A stretch of DNA of 64,000 bases from Sediminimonas qiaohouensis DSM 21189 (GCF_000423645.1 NZ_AUIJ01000002.1:62001-126000); one strand, 5' to 3'; shown: positions 38,265-47,687, numbered from the stretch's first letter. Notes: generated from the letters alone by a model not told the origin. Made by a program: numbers and translations.

Positions 38265-39380
38265 CTAGCCGGTGGAGCCGCGTAAGGCGTCGCTCAACGT
38301 TTCGCGCAAGATGCCCGCAGGCACATCCGCCGACACGAAGGCCTCGCCAATCCCGCGCACAAGGACGAAATGAAGCTTGCCGCCCTTGACCTTCTTGTCC
38401 TGTGCCATGAGCGCAATCAGATCGTCGGCATCGGGCAAGTCCCCGGGAATATCGGAAAGTTCGGTCTTCATGCCCATGGCCCGCAAATGGGCACGCAGGC
38501 GGCTTGGCTCTTCCTGGGGGCACAGCCCCAGGCGCGCCGACAGATCCAGCGCCAGTTCGCAACCTATCGCAACCCCCTCGCCATGCAGCAGCCGATCAGA
38601 ATACCCGGTCGCGGCCTCCAACGCATGGCAAAAGGTGTGACCAAGGTTCAATAGCGCGCGGTCGCCCTTTTCGGTCTCATCACGAACAACGATTTCGGCC
38701 TTCATCTCGACCGACCGCTTCACGATCATCATGCGCGCTTCCATGTCCCCGTTTGCGGCGGCTGCGTTTTTCTCAAGCCACTCAAAGAAACCGCGATCGC
38801 CAAGCAGCCCGTACTTCACCACCTCGCCATAACCGGCAAGGTAGTCGCGCTGCGTCAACGTACTCAGAACGCCAATATCAGCCAGTACCATGCTGGGTTG
38901 ATGAAATGCCCCGATCAGGTTCTTGCCAAGCGCCGAGTTGATCCCCGTCTTGCCACCGACAGAGCTATCGACCTGCGCCAGCAGGCTCGTGGGGATCTGC
39001 ACAAAGCGCACCCCGCGCCTAAGCACCGCCGCGGCGAACCCGACCAGATCGCCGATCACGCCGCCGCCAAGGGCTATGACAATGTCATGCCGCTCGACAT
39101 TTTGCTCCAACAACCACTCGGTGCAGCGCGTGAAATGGGGCCAGCTCTTGGTGGCCTCGCCTGCGGGCAGAGTAAGAGCGACCATTTCGATGCCGCCATC
39201 CGCCAACCCTTGCCGCAGCGTCTCAAGGTGCAGCGAACCCACGTTTTCGTCGGTGACCACGGCGACACGCGGGCGCCCCTGCAGGAGCGGCGAAATCAGG
39301 TCCCCCGCCCGGGTCAGCAGGTCGGCGCCGATATGGATATCATAGGCACGCGCGCCCAGATCGACATGAACGGTTTTCAT
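38265..39380 (-). CDS. aroB: 3-dehydroquinate synthase
   Basis: A 371-residue AroB that turns DAHP into 3-dehydroquinate in the shikimate pathway, using NAD and a divalent metal. ALGGGVIGDLVGFAAAV (NAD-binding), RGVRFVQIPTSLLAQVDSSVGGKTGIN and NLGHTFCHALEAATGY with metal ligands are visible. It overlaps aroK by four bases on the same strand, the usual aroK-aroB order. Confidence 0.97.
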   Translation of the reverse strand: MKTVHVDLGARAYDIHIGADLLTRAGDLISPLLQGRPRVAVVTDENVGSLHLETLRQGLADGGIEMVALTLPAGEATKSWPHFTRCTEWLLEQNVERHDIVIALGGGVIGDLVGFAAAVLRRGVRFVQIPTSLLAQVDSSVGGKTGINSALGKNLIGAFHQPSMVLADIGVLSTLTQRDYLAGYGEVVKYGLLGDRGFFEWLEKNAAAANGDMEARMMIVKRSVEMKAEIVVRDETEKGDRALLNLGHTFCHALEAATGYSDRLLHGEGVAIGCELALDLSARLGLCPQEEPSRLRAHLRAMGMKTELSDIPGDLPDADDLIALMAQDKKVKGGKLHFVLVRGIGEAFVSADVPAGILRETLSDALRGSTG

Positions 39381-39931
39381 TCGCTCGGCTCCTGTTGCAG
39401 CACATCAGGCCGCTGGCTAAGTGCATTCAGCACGCTGCGCGCTGTTTCCTCGATCGACAGGCCGGGCAGCACATCCACCCGCAGATCCGCCTTGGCGTAG
39501 TGCGGCACGCGCGCCTCGTACAGATCGGACAGCGTTTGGTACGGGTTTTGTGTGCGCAGCAATGGTCGGCTATCCTTGTGACGCACGCGCCGCCACAGTA
39601 GCGGAAGGCGCGCATCCAACCAGACCGACACGCCATCGCGGTGAATCAGATCCCGGTTGCGTTCGGCCAGGAAGGCGCCGCCACCCGTCGACAGGATACC
39701 CGCGTAGCCATGCAAGAGGCGCTCGATAACCTGAGTTTCCTTGTCGCGAAAAAAGGCTTCGCCGTCTCGGGCGAATATCTCGGAAACCTGCAGATTTGCC
39801 GCGGCCTCGATCTCGGCATCCGAATCCAGAAAAGGAACGCCCAGCATCGAGGCAAGCGCTTTGCCCACTGCGGTTTTTCCCGCACCCATCATGCCAACCA
39901 GCACGACTGTTTTTTTCAGTTCCCAAGCCAT
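39377..39931 (-). CDS. aroK: Shikimate kinase
   Basis: A 184-residue P-loop kinase that phosphorylates shikimate. Walker A is GMMGAGKTAVG, shikimate contacts are in FLDSDAEIE and STGGGAFL, and the lid has an arginine-rich RHKDSRPLL. It is the first gene of the aroK-aroB pair and is divergent from the 40024 gene; the AT-rich 92-bp spacer probably holds both promoters. Confidence 0.97.
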   Translation of the reverse strand: MAWELKKTVVLVGMMGAGKTAVGKALASMLGVPFLDSDAEIEAAANLQVSEIFARDGEAFFRDKETQVIERLLHGYAGILSTGGGAFLAERNRDLIHRDGVSVWLDARLPLLWRRVRHKDSRPLLRTQNPYQTLSDLYEARVPHYAKADLRVDVLPGLSIEETARSVLNALSQRPDVLQQEPSE

Positions 39932-40023
39932 TATCCGCCTGTTTCGGCCATCCGCCGCTATTTTTCAATATTTTCGCCTGAATGACGTGAACTTGAGCCA
40001 AAGGCCAGATATATGTTTGATAA

Positions 40024-40239
40024 ATGACGGCACACAAATCGTCGCAACAGGCAGGATCCATGCTACGGCTCATCAAGTACTTGTTCTATCTGGCGCTACT
40101 AGGGGGAATTGCCTTGGTGGGGTACGCATATATCGGACCATTCCTTGGGGCTGACTTTTCAGCGCCCAAAGAGGACATCACGCAAACGGTCGTGCTACCG
40201 CTCGACACGGACTCCCCCGGCAGCAGCGGCGGCGAATGA
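40024..40239 (+). CDS. Small single-pass membrane protein
   Basis: A protein of up to 71 residues with one membrane segment (LIKYLFYLALLGGIALVGYAYIG). The real start may be the ATG at 40060 (MLRLIKYL), giving 59 residues. The segment is followed by ADFSAPKEDI and an acidic tail. I recall similar small proteins between aroK and xerD in other Rhodobacterales. It overlaps the next gene by four bases, which supports both being translated. Confidence 0.7.
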   Translation: MTAHKSSQQAGSMLRLIKYLFYLALLGGIALVGYAYIGPFLGADFSAPKEDITQTVVLPLDTDSPGSSGGE

Positions 40240-41786
40240 CGCGCGGCGGCGGGATAGCTGCGGCCTGGCTTCTGTTTGCCGCGCAAGGCGCGTTGGCGCA
40301 GGAGCCGCTCTCGGCGATCGATTGGCTGAGCGAGCATTCGGCGCCGCCGATCACGCAGCGCGATCTGGACCGATCTTTTGAGCGCGGCGCGCACCCCGGA
40401 GTACAAAGCGTGCAGCCCCCAGATATCGAGGTCCTGCCGCTTGAGGTGACGGTCGAGGCCGATGCCGTAGGTCTGGTGTCTTCGCGCGTCAGCGGCCTGC
40501 CGTCTGATTTGTGGGCCGGTTCGGATAGTGGCACGTTGATCTCCCTGCTGCGCGAGCGGCGCGTTGCCCGGCTGCCGGCAATGCAGCGGCTGCTCTACAC
40601 GCTTTTGTTGGCCGAGGCGGAGCCCCCTAAACAAAACGGCAATGCCAACGAGTTCCTCCAGGGACGCGTTGAAAAGCTGATGGATCTGGGCGCACTGGAC
40701 CCGGCGCTCGCGCTTCTGGATCGTGCTGGGCCAGAGCGGCCGGGCCTGTTTGATCTGTGGTTCGATGCGGCCCTTCTGACCGGCCAGGAGGATACCGTAT
40801 GCCAAGCATTGCGTGCGCGCCCGACACTGACGCAATCCCAAGCCACGCGCATCTTTTGTATGGCACGGGGCGGGCAATGGGCCGATGCAGCGCTGCTGCT
40901 GGATACATCCGCGGCGCTTGGCCTTCTGTCGGAGGATGAGGAAGACCTGCTGGCTTGGTTCCTTGAGCCGGAGTTGTTTCACGGGGTCGAGCCACCGCCG
41001 CCACCACAAAACCCGACCGCCCTTGTCTTTCGGCTACGCGAAGCGGTCGGAGAGCCATTGCCGACGACATCGTTACCACGCGCCTTTGCCGTCTCGGATC
41101 TGCGCGGCACCGCCGGGTGGAAGGCGCAATTGACCGCGGCGGAGCGATTGGCGCGTACCGGCGCCCTGCCGGAAAACCGGCTGCTTGGCATATACACGGC
41201 GCGGCAACCCGCTGCATCGGGCGGGATCTGGGACAGGGTCGAGGCGCTTCAGGCCTTTGACGAGGCGATGCGCCGGCGCGACGCCGAGGCGATCGCCGAA
41301 ACCCTGCCTGTCGTCTGGATCGCGATGCAATCGGCAGAACTGGAGGTGCCCTTTGCCGCACTTTTCGCAAGCCGCCTTTCACGCATCCCGCTGACGGGAT
41401 CCGCCGCTGCGCTGGCCTATGAGATCGCGCTGCTGGGGCCGGAATACGAGGCGGCCGCAAGAACAACAGGGATCAAACAGGCAGAGCTGGCGTTCGTGAA
41501 CGGGCTCGCGCGCGGCTCACCTGCCTTGCCCCAGGCGACCGGACAACTGGAGCGCGCTATTGCCAAGGGGTTTTCTGCTGCGGCCACACCCAAAGGCGTT
41601 CAAGAGGCTACCCGGGACTCGCGCCTCGGAGAGGTAATTTTGACCGCGATGCGCCAGTACGAGCAAGGCGTACAAGGCAACCTGACACGCATTTCGCAAT
41701 CGCTTGCCACGTTCCGCGCCGTCGGCCTTGAGGATATCGCACGAAGCGCCGCGCTACAGCTATTGCTGTTGCGGCCACGGCTATAG
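40236..41786 (+). CDS. Conserved exported hypothetical protein
   Basis: A 516-residue protein with a signal peptide (about 1-22) and an otherwise helical, Ala/Leu-rich body without a recognised motif. The spacing of helical pairs suggests TPR- or Sel1-like repeats, for example around RAGPERPGLFDLWFDAALLTG and WADAALLLDTSAALGLLSEDE, but this is uncertain. Its stop is two bases before the xerD start, so it is in an operon with the small membrane protein and xerD. Function unknown. Confidence 0.75.
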   Translation: MTRGGGIAAAWLLFAAQGALAQEPLSAIDWLSEHSAPPITQRDLDRSFERGAHPGVQSVQPPDIEVLPLEVTVEADAVGLVSSRVSGLPSDLWAGSDSGTLISLLRERRVARLPAMQRLLYTLLLAEAEPPKQNGNANEFLQGRVEKLMDLGALDPALALLDRAGPERPGLFDLWFDAALLTGQEDTVCQALRARPTLTQSQATRIFCMARGGQWADAALLLDTSAALGLLSEDEEDLLAWFLEPELFHGVEPPPPPQNPTALVFRLREAVGEPLPTTSLPRAFAVSDLRGTAGWKAQLTAAERLARTGALPENRLLGIYTARQPAASGGIWDRVEALQAFDEAMRRRDAEAIAETLPVVWIAMQSAELEVPFAALFASRLSRIPLTGSAAALAYEIALLGPEYEAAARTTGIKQAELAFVNGLARGSPALPQATGQLERAIAKGFSAAATPKGVQEATRDSRLGEVILTAMRQYEQGVQGNLTRISQSLATFRAVGLEDIARSAALQLLLLRPRL

Positions 41787-41788
41787 AC

Positions 41789-42724
41789 ATGGATGACCGG
41801 CGCTGGATCTCCACCTTCATCGAGGCGCAGGCCGCCGAACAGGGGGCCTCGCACAACACGCAGCTTGCTTATGCACGTGACCTGCGCGATGTGGCCGAAT
41901 ACCTGGGCACCAGGGGGGGCTTCGCTACGGCAACGCAAGAGGCGATCGAGGGATACCTGATTGCCTGCGAGGCCCAAGGCTTGGCCGCCGCAACGAGGGC
42001 GCGGCGATTATCCGCGATCAAGCAGCTCTACCGCTTTGCCTTTGACGAGGGGTGGCGCACCGACAACCCCGCGCAACGCATCGCCGGGCCGGGACGGAGC
42101 AAGCACCTGCCCGGCACGCTTAGCACGGCCGAGGTGGACCGTCTTTTGGAGGCCGCAAAACAGCACGGGCGCGGCATTCCCGACCGGCTGCGCAACACCT
42201 GCCTGATGGAGTTGCTCTATGCCACGGGAATGCGCGTCAGCGAGTTGGTCTCGCTGCCGCAAGAGGCCGCCCGGGGCGATCCAAGGATGCTGCTGATCAA
42301 GGGCAAGGGCGGCAAGGAGCGCATGGTGCCGCTCTCGCCCCCGGCGCGCGAGGCGCTGCGCGACTGGCTGGCCCACCTAGACGATCAAGCCAACCGGGAC
42401 CGCGCAGAGGGCAAGCCGGTCTCGCGCTTCCTGTTTCCCTCGCGTAGCAAGGCGGGGCACATGACGCGGGTGCGTTTCTACACTCTTATCAAGGAGATGG
42501 CACACCGCGCCGGCGTCGCGCCGGACGCCGTCACCCCCCACACGCTCAGGCATGCCTTCGCGACCCATTTGCTGGAGAACGGGGCGGATCTGCGTGCGAT
42601 CCAGACGTTGCTGGGCCACGCGGACATCGCCACGACCGAGATATACACCCATGTTCTGGAAGAGCGGCTCAGGCAACTGGTGCTGGACAATCACCCGCTG
42701 GCCAAGGCGCCGCCACGCAGTTGA
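41789..42724 (+). CDS. xerD: Site-specific tyrosine recombinase XerD
   Basis: A 311-residue recombinase that with XerC resolves chromosome dimers at dif under FtsK control. The N-terminal SAM-like domain (1-100) precedes a catalytic domain with R149 (GMRVSEL), K173 (KGKGGKE), H251 and R254 (HTLRHAF), H277 (LGHADI) and the nucleophile Y286 (TEIYTHV). Full length and a complete catalytic set with housekeeping neighbours argue for XerD rather than a mobile-element integrase. Its 3' end overlaps the convergent phosphoesterase gene by 34 bases. Confidence 0.95.
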   Translation: MDDRRWISTFIEAQAAEQGASHNTQLAYARDLRDVAEYLGTRGGFATATQEAIEGYLIACEAQGLAAATRARRLSAIKQLYRFAFDEGWRTDNPAQRIAGPGRSKHLPGTLSTAEVDRLLEAAKQHGRGIPDRLRNTCLMELLYATGMRVSELVSLPQEAARGDPRMLLIKGKGGKERMVPLSPPAREALRDWLAHLDDQANRDRAEGKPVSRFLFPSRSKAGHMTRVRFYTLIKEMAHRAGVAPDAVTPHTLRHAFATHLLENGADLRAIQTLLGHADIATTEIYTHVLEERLRQLVLDNHPLAKAPPRS

Positions 42725-43506
42725 GGCGGCAGAACATCCTCGGATGGCCATCGCCCGGTCAGAAGGGCGCGATCATACCCCTGCACAAGACCGGCCTTTT
42801 GCATCTGCCGCGCCGCGCCTTGGGCGTCATAGCTCAGGCGCTCGATACGCGGACCCTGCCCCGTCAGGACGGCAAAACGTGTCTGCGGCGCGCCATCATT
42901 CGGCGGCAGACCGATCGCACCGGCATTGATCCAATCGGGCGACCCCGGGCGTATGAAAGCAAGCCCGCAATGCCCCGCAATCACCACATCGACAAACCCA
43001 CAATGTCGTTCAATTTCATGGGATTCCTCGGTAAACACCGCGTCGGCGCTAATCGGCCAGACGAAGCGGCTAATATCCGTTGCGCCTCCATGGATCACGG
43101 CGTAATCGCGGCCCGCGTGGTGAAACCGGATCATGTCGGGCAGCTCCGCCATCCATTGCCGGTCGGATGCGCCGATATGGGCATCAGCATGCGCAAACCA
43201 CCCTGCCGAGAGCCGGTCGCAGGTGCTCCCCTCCTCGAATCCGCAACCGCAGGTCATGGCGCCACTGGCCAGTTGCCGCTCGCAATTGCCCGCAACAACG
43301 TGAATGCCGCTGTGCCGGATCAGATCAACGCATTCGGCGGGTTGTGCGCAGTAGGCCACGACATCGCCGGTGCATACCATCCGCCCTGGCGGAATGCCCA
43401 GATCATGCGCCTTTTGCATGAGCGCGTGCAGCGCGTGCAGGTTCGAATGCACGCCGCCAAATAGCAGCACCGCACCATCCAGAACGCCAGTGTTGTCAAT
43501 CCGCAT
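42691..43506 (-). CDS. Metallophosphoesterase-like protein with altered motifs
   Basis: A 271-residue protein with the calcineurin-like phosphoesterase layout, but several metal ligands differ. The first motif GDxH is GGVH, the GNHD motif is GNCE and the GHTH motif is GHCG; GDVVAYC and VIHGG are closer to normal. Related Rhodobacterales proteins share these changes, as I recall, so this is a family trait rather than decay. Metal content and activity are therefore uncertain. A cysteine-rich stretch (TCGCGFEEGSTC) adds possible metal ligands. Confidence 0.82.
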   Translation of the reverse strand: MRIDNTGVLDGAVLLFGGVHSNLHALHALMQKAHDLGIPPGRMVCTGDVVAYCAQPAECVDLIRHSGIHVVAGNCERQLASGAMTCGCGFEEGSTCDRLSAGWFAHADAHIGASDRQWMAELPDMIRFHHAGRDYAVIHGGATDISRFVWPISADAVFTEESHEIERHCGFVDVVIAGHCGLAFIRPGSPDWINAGAIGLPPNDGAPQTRFAVLTGQGPRIERLSYDAQGAARQMQKAGLVQGYDRALLTGRWPSEDVLPPQLRGGALASG

Positions 43507-43576
43507 CGCGACAGTCCCTTGATTGACAGGGGTTTCATCCCCATAACCGCATGCAGGCGACAAGGACACAACCCCA

Positions 43577-44896
43577 ATGGACGACACCTCAAGCATGTTT
43601 GATGCGGCCTTCTGGATTACCACGTTGGCCATCCTGTTCCTGCTGTTTCTATCCGGCTTGTTCTCGGGATCGGAAACGGCATTGACCGCGGCGTCGCGCG
43701 GCAAGTTGCGGGCACAGGCCGACAAGGGATCAAAGGGAGCGCAGAAGGCCCTGATCATAACCGAGGACAACGAACGGTTGATCGGGTCTGTCCTGCTGGG
43801 CAACAACCTGGTCAATATCCTTGCCGCATCCATCGCAACGGCCTTGTTTACAAAGCTGTTCGGAGAATCCGGCGTCGCGCTGGCGACACTGGTGATGACG
43901 CTGCTGGTACTGATCTTTGCCGAGGTGCTGCCAAAGACTTATGCGATCACCAACGCGGAATCGGCCGCGGCGCGGGTTTCGCCGTTCATCGCTGTGGTGA
44001 TCCGGGTCTTCGCGCCGGTCGTCGCCGCGGTGCGGTGGCTGGTGCGCGGGTTGCTGCGCGTGGTCGGGGTCCGGACCGATCCTGACAGCCATATCCTTGC
44101 GGTCCGGGAGGAAATCGCCGGCGCGCTTTACCTTGGCCATTCCGAAGGCGTGGTCGAGAAGGAAGATCGCGACCGGATCCTGGGGGCGTTGGACCTGGGG
44201 GAGCGGGCCGTCGAAGAGATCATGCTGCACCGCAGTCAGATCGAGATGCTGGATGCCGCAAGCGACCCCGAAACCCTGTTGGAGCAATGCCTGCAAAGCA
44301 GCCATACCCGGTTGCCGGTCTATCGGGACGATCCGGACAACATCCTGGGCGTGGTACATGCAAAAGACCTGTTGAGGGCGATGCACAAACTGGCATACGG
44401 GCCGGATGGATCTCCTACAACTTTGAAAAGGTTTGATATTCTTGACGTCGCGATGCCGCCCTACTTTGTCCCGGACACCACCACGCTGGACGATCAGATG
44501 CGCCAGTTCCTGCGCCGCAGAACCCATTTCGCGTTGGTGGTGGATGAATATGGCAGCCTGGAAGGGTTGATCACGCTAGAGGATATCCTGGAGGAAATCG
44601 TCGGCGAGATTACCGACGAATTTGACCCGGCCACCGATCATCCGATCCAGAAAAGCAAGGATAATCAATTCCTTGTTGATGGCGACATGACGATCCGAGA
44701 CCTCAACCGCGCGACCGACTGGTCACTGCCGGACGAGGAGGCGAACACCGTTGCGGGGCTGGTTATTCACGAGGCGCAGATGATCCCGACGATGGGGCAG
44801 GTCTTTAGCTTTCACGGCTTCCGCTTCGAGGTGGTCGAGCGCGACGGAAACCGGATCAGCAAGCTCAAGGTCCGGCCGCTCGACCGACCCTCCTGA
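43577..44896 (+). CDS. CNNM/CorC-HlyC family membrane protein
   Basis: A 439-residue protein with a DUF21 membrane domain (four segments within about 1-150; [22 protein letters not shown] is the family opening), two CBS domains (about 205-335) and a CorC_HlyC domain at the C-terminus. Members are linked to magnesium or cobalt efflux. It is divergent from the phosphoesterase-like gene with a 70-bp spacer. Confidence 0.94.
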   Translation: MDDTSSMFDAAFWITTLAILFLLFLSGLFSGSETALTAASRGKLRAQADKGSKGAQKALIITEDNERLIGSVLLGNNLVNILAASIATALFTKLFGESGVALATLVMTLLVLIFAEVLPKTYAITNAESAAARVSPFIAVVIRVFAPVVAAVRWLVRGLLRVVGVRTDPDSHILAVREEIAGALYLGHSEGVVEKEDRDRILGALDLGERAVEEIMLHRSQIEMLDAASDPETLLEQCLQSSHTRLPVYRDDPDNILGVVHAKDLLRAMHKLAYGPDGSPTTLKRFDILDVAMPPYFVPDTTTLDDQMRQFLRRRTHFALVVDEYGSLEGLITLEDILEEIVGEITDEFDPATDHPIQKSKDNQFLVDGDMTIRDLNRATDWSLPDEEANTVAGLVIHEAQMIPTMGQVFSFHGFRFEVVERDGNRISKLKVRPLDRPS

Positions 44897-44903
44897 GGGG
44901 GAC

Positions 44904-44951
44904 AAACGTACGAACCGGACATTTCACGACGTGAAACGTACGTTTCGTACG
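44904..44951. promoter_or_regulatory. Cluster of overlapping palindromes, likely operator
   Basis: Contains AAACGTACG twice (44904 and 44934), the palindrome TTTCACGACGTGAAA (44922-44936), the perfect palindrome GAAACGTACGTTTC (44933-44946) and TTCGTACG (44944-44951). Such stacking is typical of a regulator that binds cooperatively. The next gene is about 260 bases downstream and the previous gene ends seven bases upstream. Confidence 0.6.
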
Positions 44952-45131
44952 CTTGCACGCGCGCGCAGTTTCTGCCCAGCCGGGTCGAAGGCGGGTGCAT
45001 CGCGGATCACCGCCGGGTCCGCCCCTATTTGATACCGCCGCGATCAGAGTACGAGCCGTGTGCGCGGCGTTGAATAAGCCACCTACACCACCCCGCGTCA
45101 TACCAGGGCAAGCCCTCGAACTTATCCACTT

Positions 45132-45183
45132 GCGACATAAGGTGTCGCCTTTGGGCTTGCCTGCCCCCGGCAGGGGCGAAAGG
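45132..45183 (+). promoter_or_regulatory. Tandem stem-loops in leader of dmgdh-like gene
   Basis: Stem 1 is GCGACA-TAAGG-TGTCGC (45132-45148). Stem 2 (45148-45183) closes with CCTTT / AAAGG and has an inner CCTGCC / GGCAGG helix. They end about 28 bases before the start codon, so they may form a regulatory leader; no known riboswitch consensus is recognised. Confidence 0.4.
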
Positions 45184-45211
45184 GTTGTGGCACGCAAACG
45201 GGAGGAAGCTC

Positions 45212-47629
45212 ATGAAATCCACAGCGCGTGTTGTCGTCATCGGCGGCGGGGTCGTCGGGTGTTCGGTCCTGTATCACCTGACCAAGCTGGGCTGGACGGA
45301 TGTGATGCTGCTGGAGCGGTCGGAGCTGACCAGCGGCAGCACATGGCACGCGGCGGGTGGGTTTCACACCCTGAACGGCGATACCAACATGGCGGCGCTG
45401 CAGGGCTATACGATCAAGCTTTACAAGGAGTTGGAAGAGATCACCGGCCTGAGTTGCGGGCTGCACCATGTCGGCGGCGTAACACTGGCCGACACGCAAG
45501 AGCGGTTCGACATGCTGTTGGCGGAGCGGGCCAAGCACCGGTTCATGGGGTTGGAGACCGAAGTGATCGGCCCAGAGGAAATCGCCAAGATAGCACCGAT
45601 CACCAATCTAGAGGGTATCATCGGCGCGCTTTACGATCCGCTGGACGGGCATTTGGACCCGTCGGGCACCACCCATGCCTATGCCCGCGCGGCGCGGATG
45701 GGCGGCGCCAGTATCGAGACGCATTGCATGGTGCGCGCCACCACGCAGCGCACGGATGGCACCTGGGACGTGGTGACGGACAAGGGCACGGTGCATTGCG
45801 AACATGTCGTCAACGCCGCCGGCCTTTGGGCACGCGAGGTGGCGGCGATGGCGGGCGTCTACCTGCCGCTGCACCCGATGGAGCACCAGTATATCGTCAC
45901 CGACGCGGTGCCAGAGATATACGAGCGCGACAGCGAGCACCCGCACCTGATGGACCCGGGTGGCGAATCCTACCTGCGGCAAGAGGGGCGCGGTTTGTGC
46001 ATCGGCTTCTACGAGCAGAACGCGCGGGCCTGGGCGGTGGATGGCACCTCGTGGGATTTCGGGCATGAGTTGCTGCCCGACAACCTGGACAAGATCGAGG
46101 ACAGCATCGCGTTCGCCTATCGCCGCTTTCCGGTGCTGGAGCGGGCCGGCGTCAAATCGGTGATCCACGGGCCGTTCACCTTTGCCCCCGATGGTAACCC
46201 GCTGATCGGGCCGGTGCCGGGATTGCGCGGCTACTGGTCGGCGGCGGCGGTGATGGCCGGGTTCAGCCAAGGCGGCGGCGTGGGCCTGATGCTGGCGCAA
46301 TGGATGGTCGAGGGCGAATGCGAGCGCGATGTCACCGCGATGGACGTGGCGCGCTACGGGGACTGGATCACGCCGGGCTATACCCGGCCCAAGGTGGTGG
46401 AGAATTACCAGCGCCGGTTCTCGGTCAGCTACCCGAACGAGGAATTGCCCGCCGCGCGGCCGTTCCGCACAACGCCCATGTTTGACATTTTCGATGGCAT
46501 GGGCGCGGTCTTGGGCCATCAGTACGGCCTTGAGGTGGTCAACTATTTCGCCCGCGACGGCGAAGCGCGGTATGAAACCCCGTCATTCCGCCGGTCCAAC
46601 GCGCATGACGCTGCCGCGCGCGAGGTGGCTGCGGTGCGCGAGGGTGTGGGCATTAATGAGACGCACAACTTTGGCAAGTACCTTGTCACCGGGCCCGGTG
46701 CGCGCGCGTGGCTGGACAGGATCATGGCGGGGCGCATCCCCAAGCCCGGGCGCATGAGCCTGAGCCCGATGCTCTCGCCCAAGGGGCGGCTGATGGGGGA
46801 TTTCACGATCTCCTGCCTTGGTGCGGAAAGCTATCAGTTGACTGCCAGCTATGGCGCGCAGGCATTCCATATGCGCTGGTTCACGCAGCATGGCGCCGAC
46901 GGCGTGCATATCGAGAATGTCAGCGACCGCCTGACAGGGTTCCAAATTGCCGGACCGAAGGCGCGCGAGGTATTGCAAGATTGCACGCGTAGCGATGTAT
47001 CCGACATGGCGTTCATGGATGTGCGCAAGATGACCCTGGGCATGGTGGATTGCCTTGTGCAGCGCGTCAGTTTCACCGGCGATCTGGGCTTTGAGCTCTA
47101 CTGCGAGCCGATGGCGCAGCGCGCGCTGTGGCAGGTCCTGTGGGCCGCGGGGCAGCCGCATGGCATGCGCCCGTTCGGAATGCGCGCGATGATGTCGCTG
47201 CGGCTGGACAAGTTCTTTGGCGCGTGGCTGCGCGAATACGGGCCCGATTACACGCCTGGCGAAACCGGCATGGACAAGTTCATCGCGTGGAAGAAAGAGG
47301 CCGATTTCATCGGCCGCGACGCCGCCGAGGCCGAGCGCGCGGAAGGCCCGGCGCGGCGGCTGGTGGCGTTCGAGGTCGAGGCGCGGGATGCCGATGTCCA
47401 CGGGTACGAGCCGATCTGGCTGGATGGCGAGGTGCAGGGGTTCTGCACCTCGGGGGGGTATTCGCACCATGCGGGCAAATCCATCGCGCTTGGCCTGATC
47501 CCGGCGGCGCGCGCGGACGAGCCGGAATTGCAAGCCGAGATCGAGATACTGGGAAAGATGTGCCCGGCCAGGCGTCTGAACGCGCCGCTATTCGATGCGG
47601 ACGGGCAGCGCATGCGCGGCGGGGCTTGA
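45212..47629 (+). CDS. FAD-dependent dimethylglycine/sarcosine dehydrogenase-like protein
   Basis: An 805-residue two-domain enzyme. The N-terminal DAO-type FAD domain has the dinucleotide motif VVVIGGGVVGCSVLYHL and GSTWHAAGG, where H46 matches the histidine that carries covalent FAD in dimethylglycine dehydrogenase. The C-terminal half is a GCV_T/aminomethyltransferase-like folate domain (from about 420). It should demethylate an N-methylglycine-type substrate with transfer of the one-carbon unit to tetrahydrofolate. Roseobacters carry several paralogues, so the exact substrate (dimethylglycine, sarcosine or other N-methylated amines) is not fixed. The ATG at 45212 follows GGGAGGA. Confidence 0.92.
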   Translation: MKSTARVVVIGGGVVGCSVLYHLTKLGWTDVMLLERSELTSGSTWHAAGGFHTLNGDTNMAALQGYTIKLYKELEEITGLSCGLHHVGGVTLADTQERFDMLLAERAKHRFMGLETEVIGPEEIAKIAPITNLEGIIGALYDPLDGHLDPSGTTHAYARAARMGGASIETHCMVRATTQRTDGTWDVVTDKGTVHCEHVVNAAGLWAREVAAMAGVYLPLHPMEHQYIVTDAVPEIYERDSEHPHLMDPGGESYLRQEGRGLCIGFYEQNARAWAVDGTSWDFGHELLPDNLDKIEDSIAFAYRRFPVLERAGVKSVIHGPFTFAPDGNPLIGPVPGLRGYWSAAAVMAGFSQGGGVGLMLAQWMVEGECERDVTAMDVARYGDWITPGYTRPKVVENYQRRFSVSYPNEELPAARPFRTTPMFDIFDGMGAVLGHQYGLEVVNYFARDGEARYETPSFRRSNAHDAAAREVAAVREGVGINETHNFGKYLVTGPGARAWLDRIMAGRIPKPGRMSLSPMLSPKGRLMGDFTISCLGAESYQLTASYGAQAFHMRWFTQHGADGVHIENVSDRLTGFQIAGPKAREVLQDCTRSDVSDMAFMDVRKMTLGMVDCLVQRVSFTGDLGFELYCEPMAQRALWQVLWAAGQPHGMRPFGMRAMMSLRLDKFFGAWLREYGPDYTPGETGMDKFIAWKKEADFIGRDAAEAERAEGPARRLVAFEVEARDADVHGYEPIWLDGEVQGFCTSGGYSHHAGKSIALGLIPAARADEPELQAEIEILGKMCPARRLNAPLFDADGQRMRGGA

Positions 47630-47687
47630 TCGGCCGGCGCGTGTGCCGTTTCATGGCGGGCGAGGCACGCAAAAGGCCGAGGACGCG

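Larger units (their letters stand above)
44897..45211. other. Structured 315-bp region upstream of dmgdh-like gene
   Basis: No gene is supported here. The 5' part (44904-44951) is packed with overlapping palindromes and the 3' part (45132-45183) with two adjacent stem-loops, each described separately. GGGAGGA lies before the ATG at 45212. The middle section (about 44960-45130) shows no clear motif. Confidence 0.6.

Noticed and set aside
40236-41786. TPR protein call for the exported helical protein
   Set aside because: Helical pairs are suggestive but no canonical TPR consensus positions can be followed along the sequence.
41789-42724. Tyrosine recombinase as evidence for an integrated element
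   Set aside because: Length, full catalytic set and neighbours (aroK-aroB, conserved genes) fit chromosomal XerD; no flanking repeats or tRNA attachment site found.
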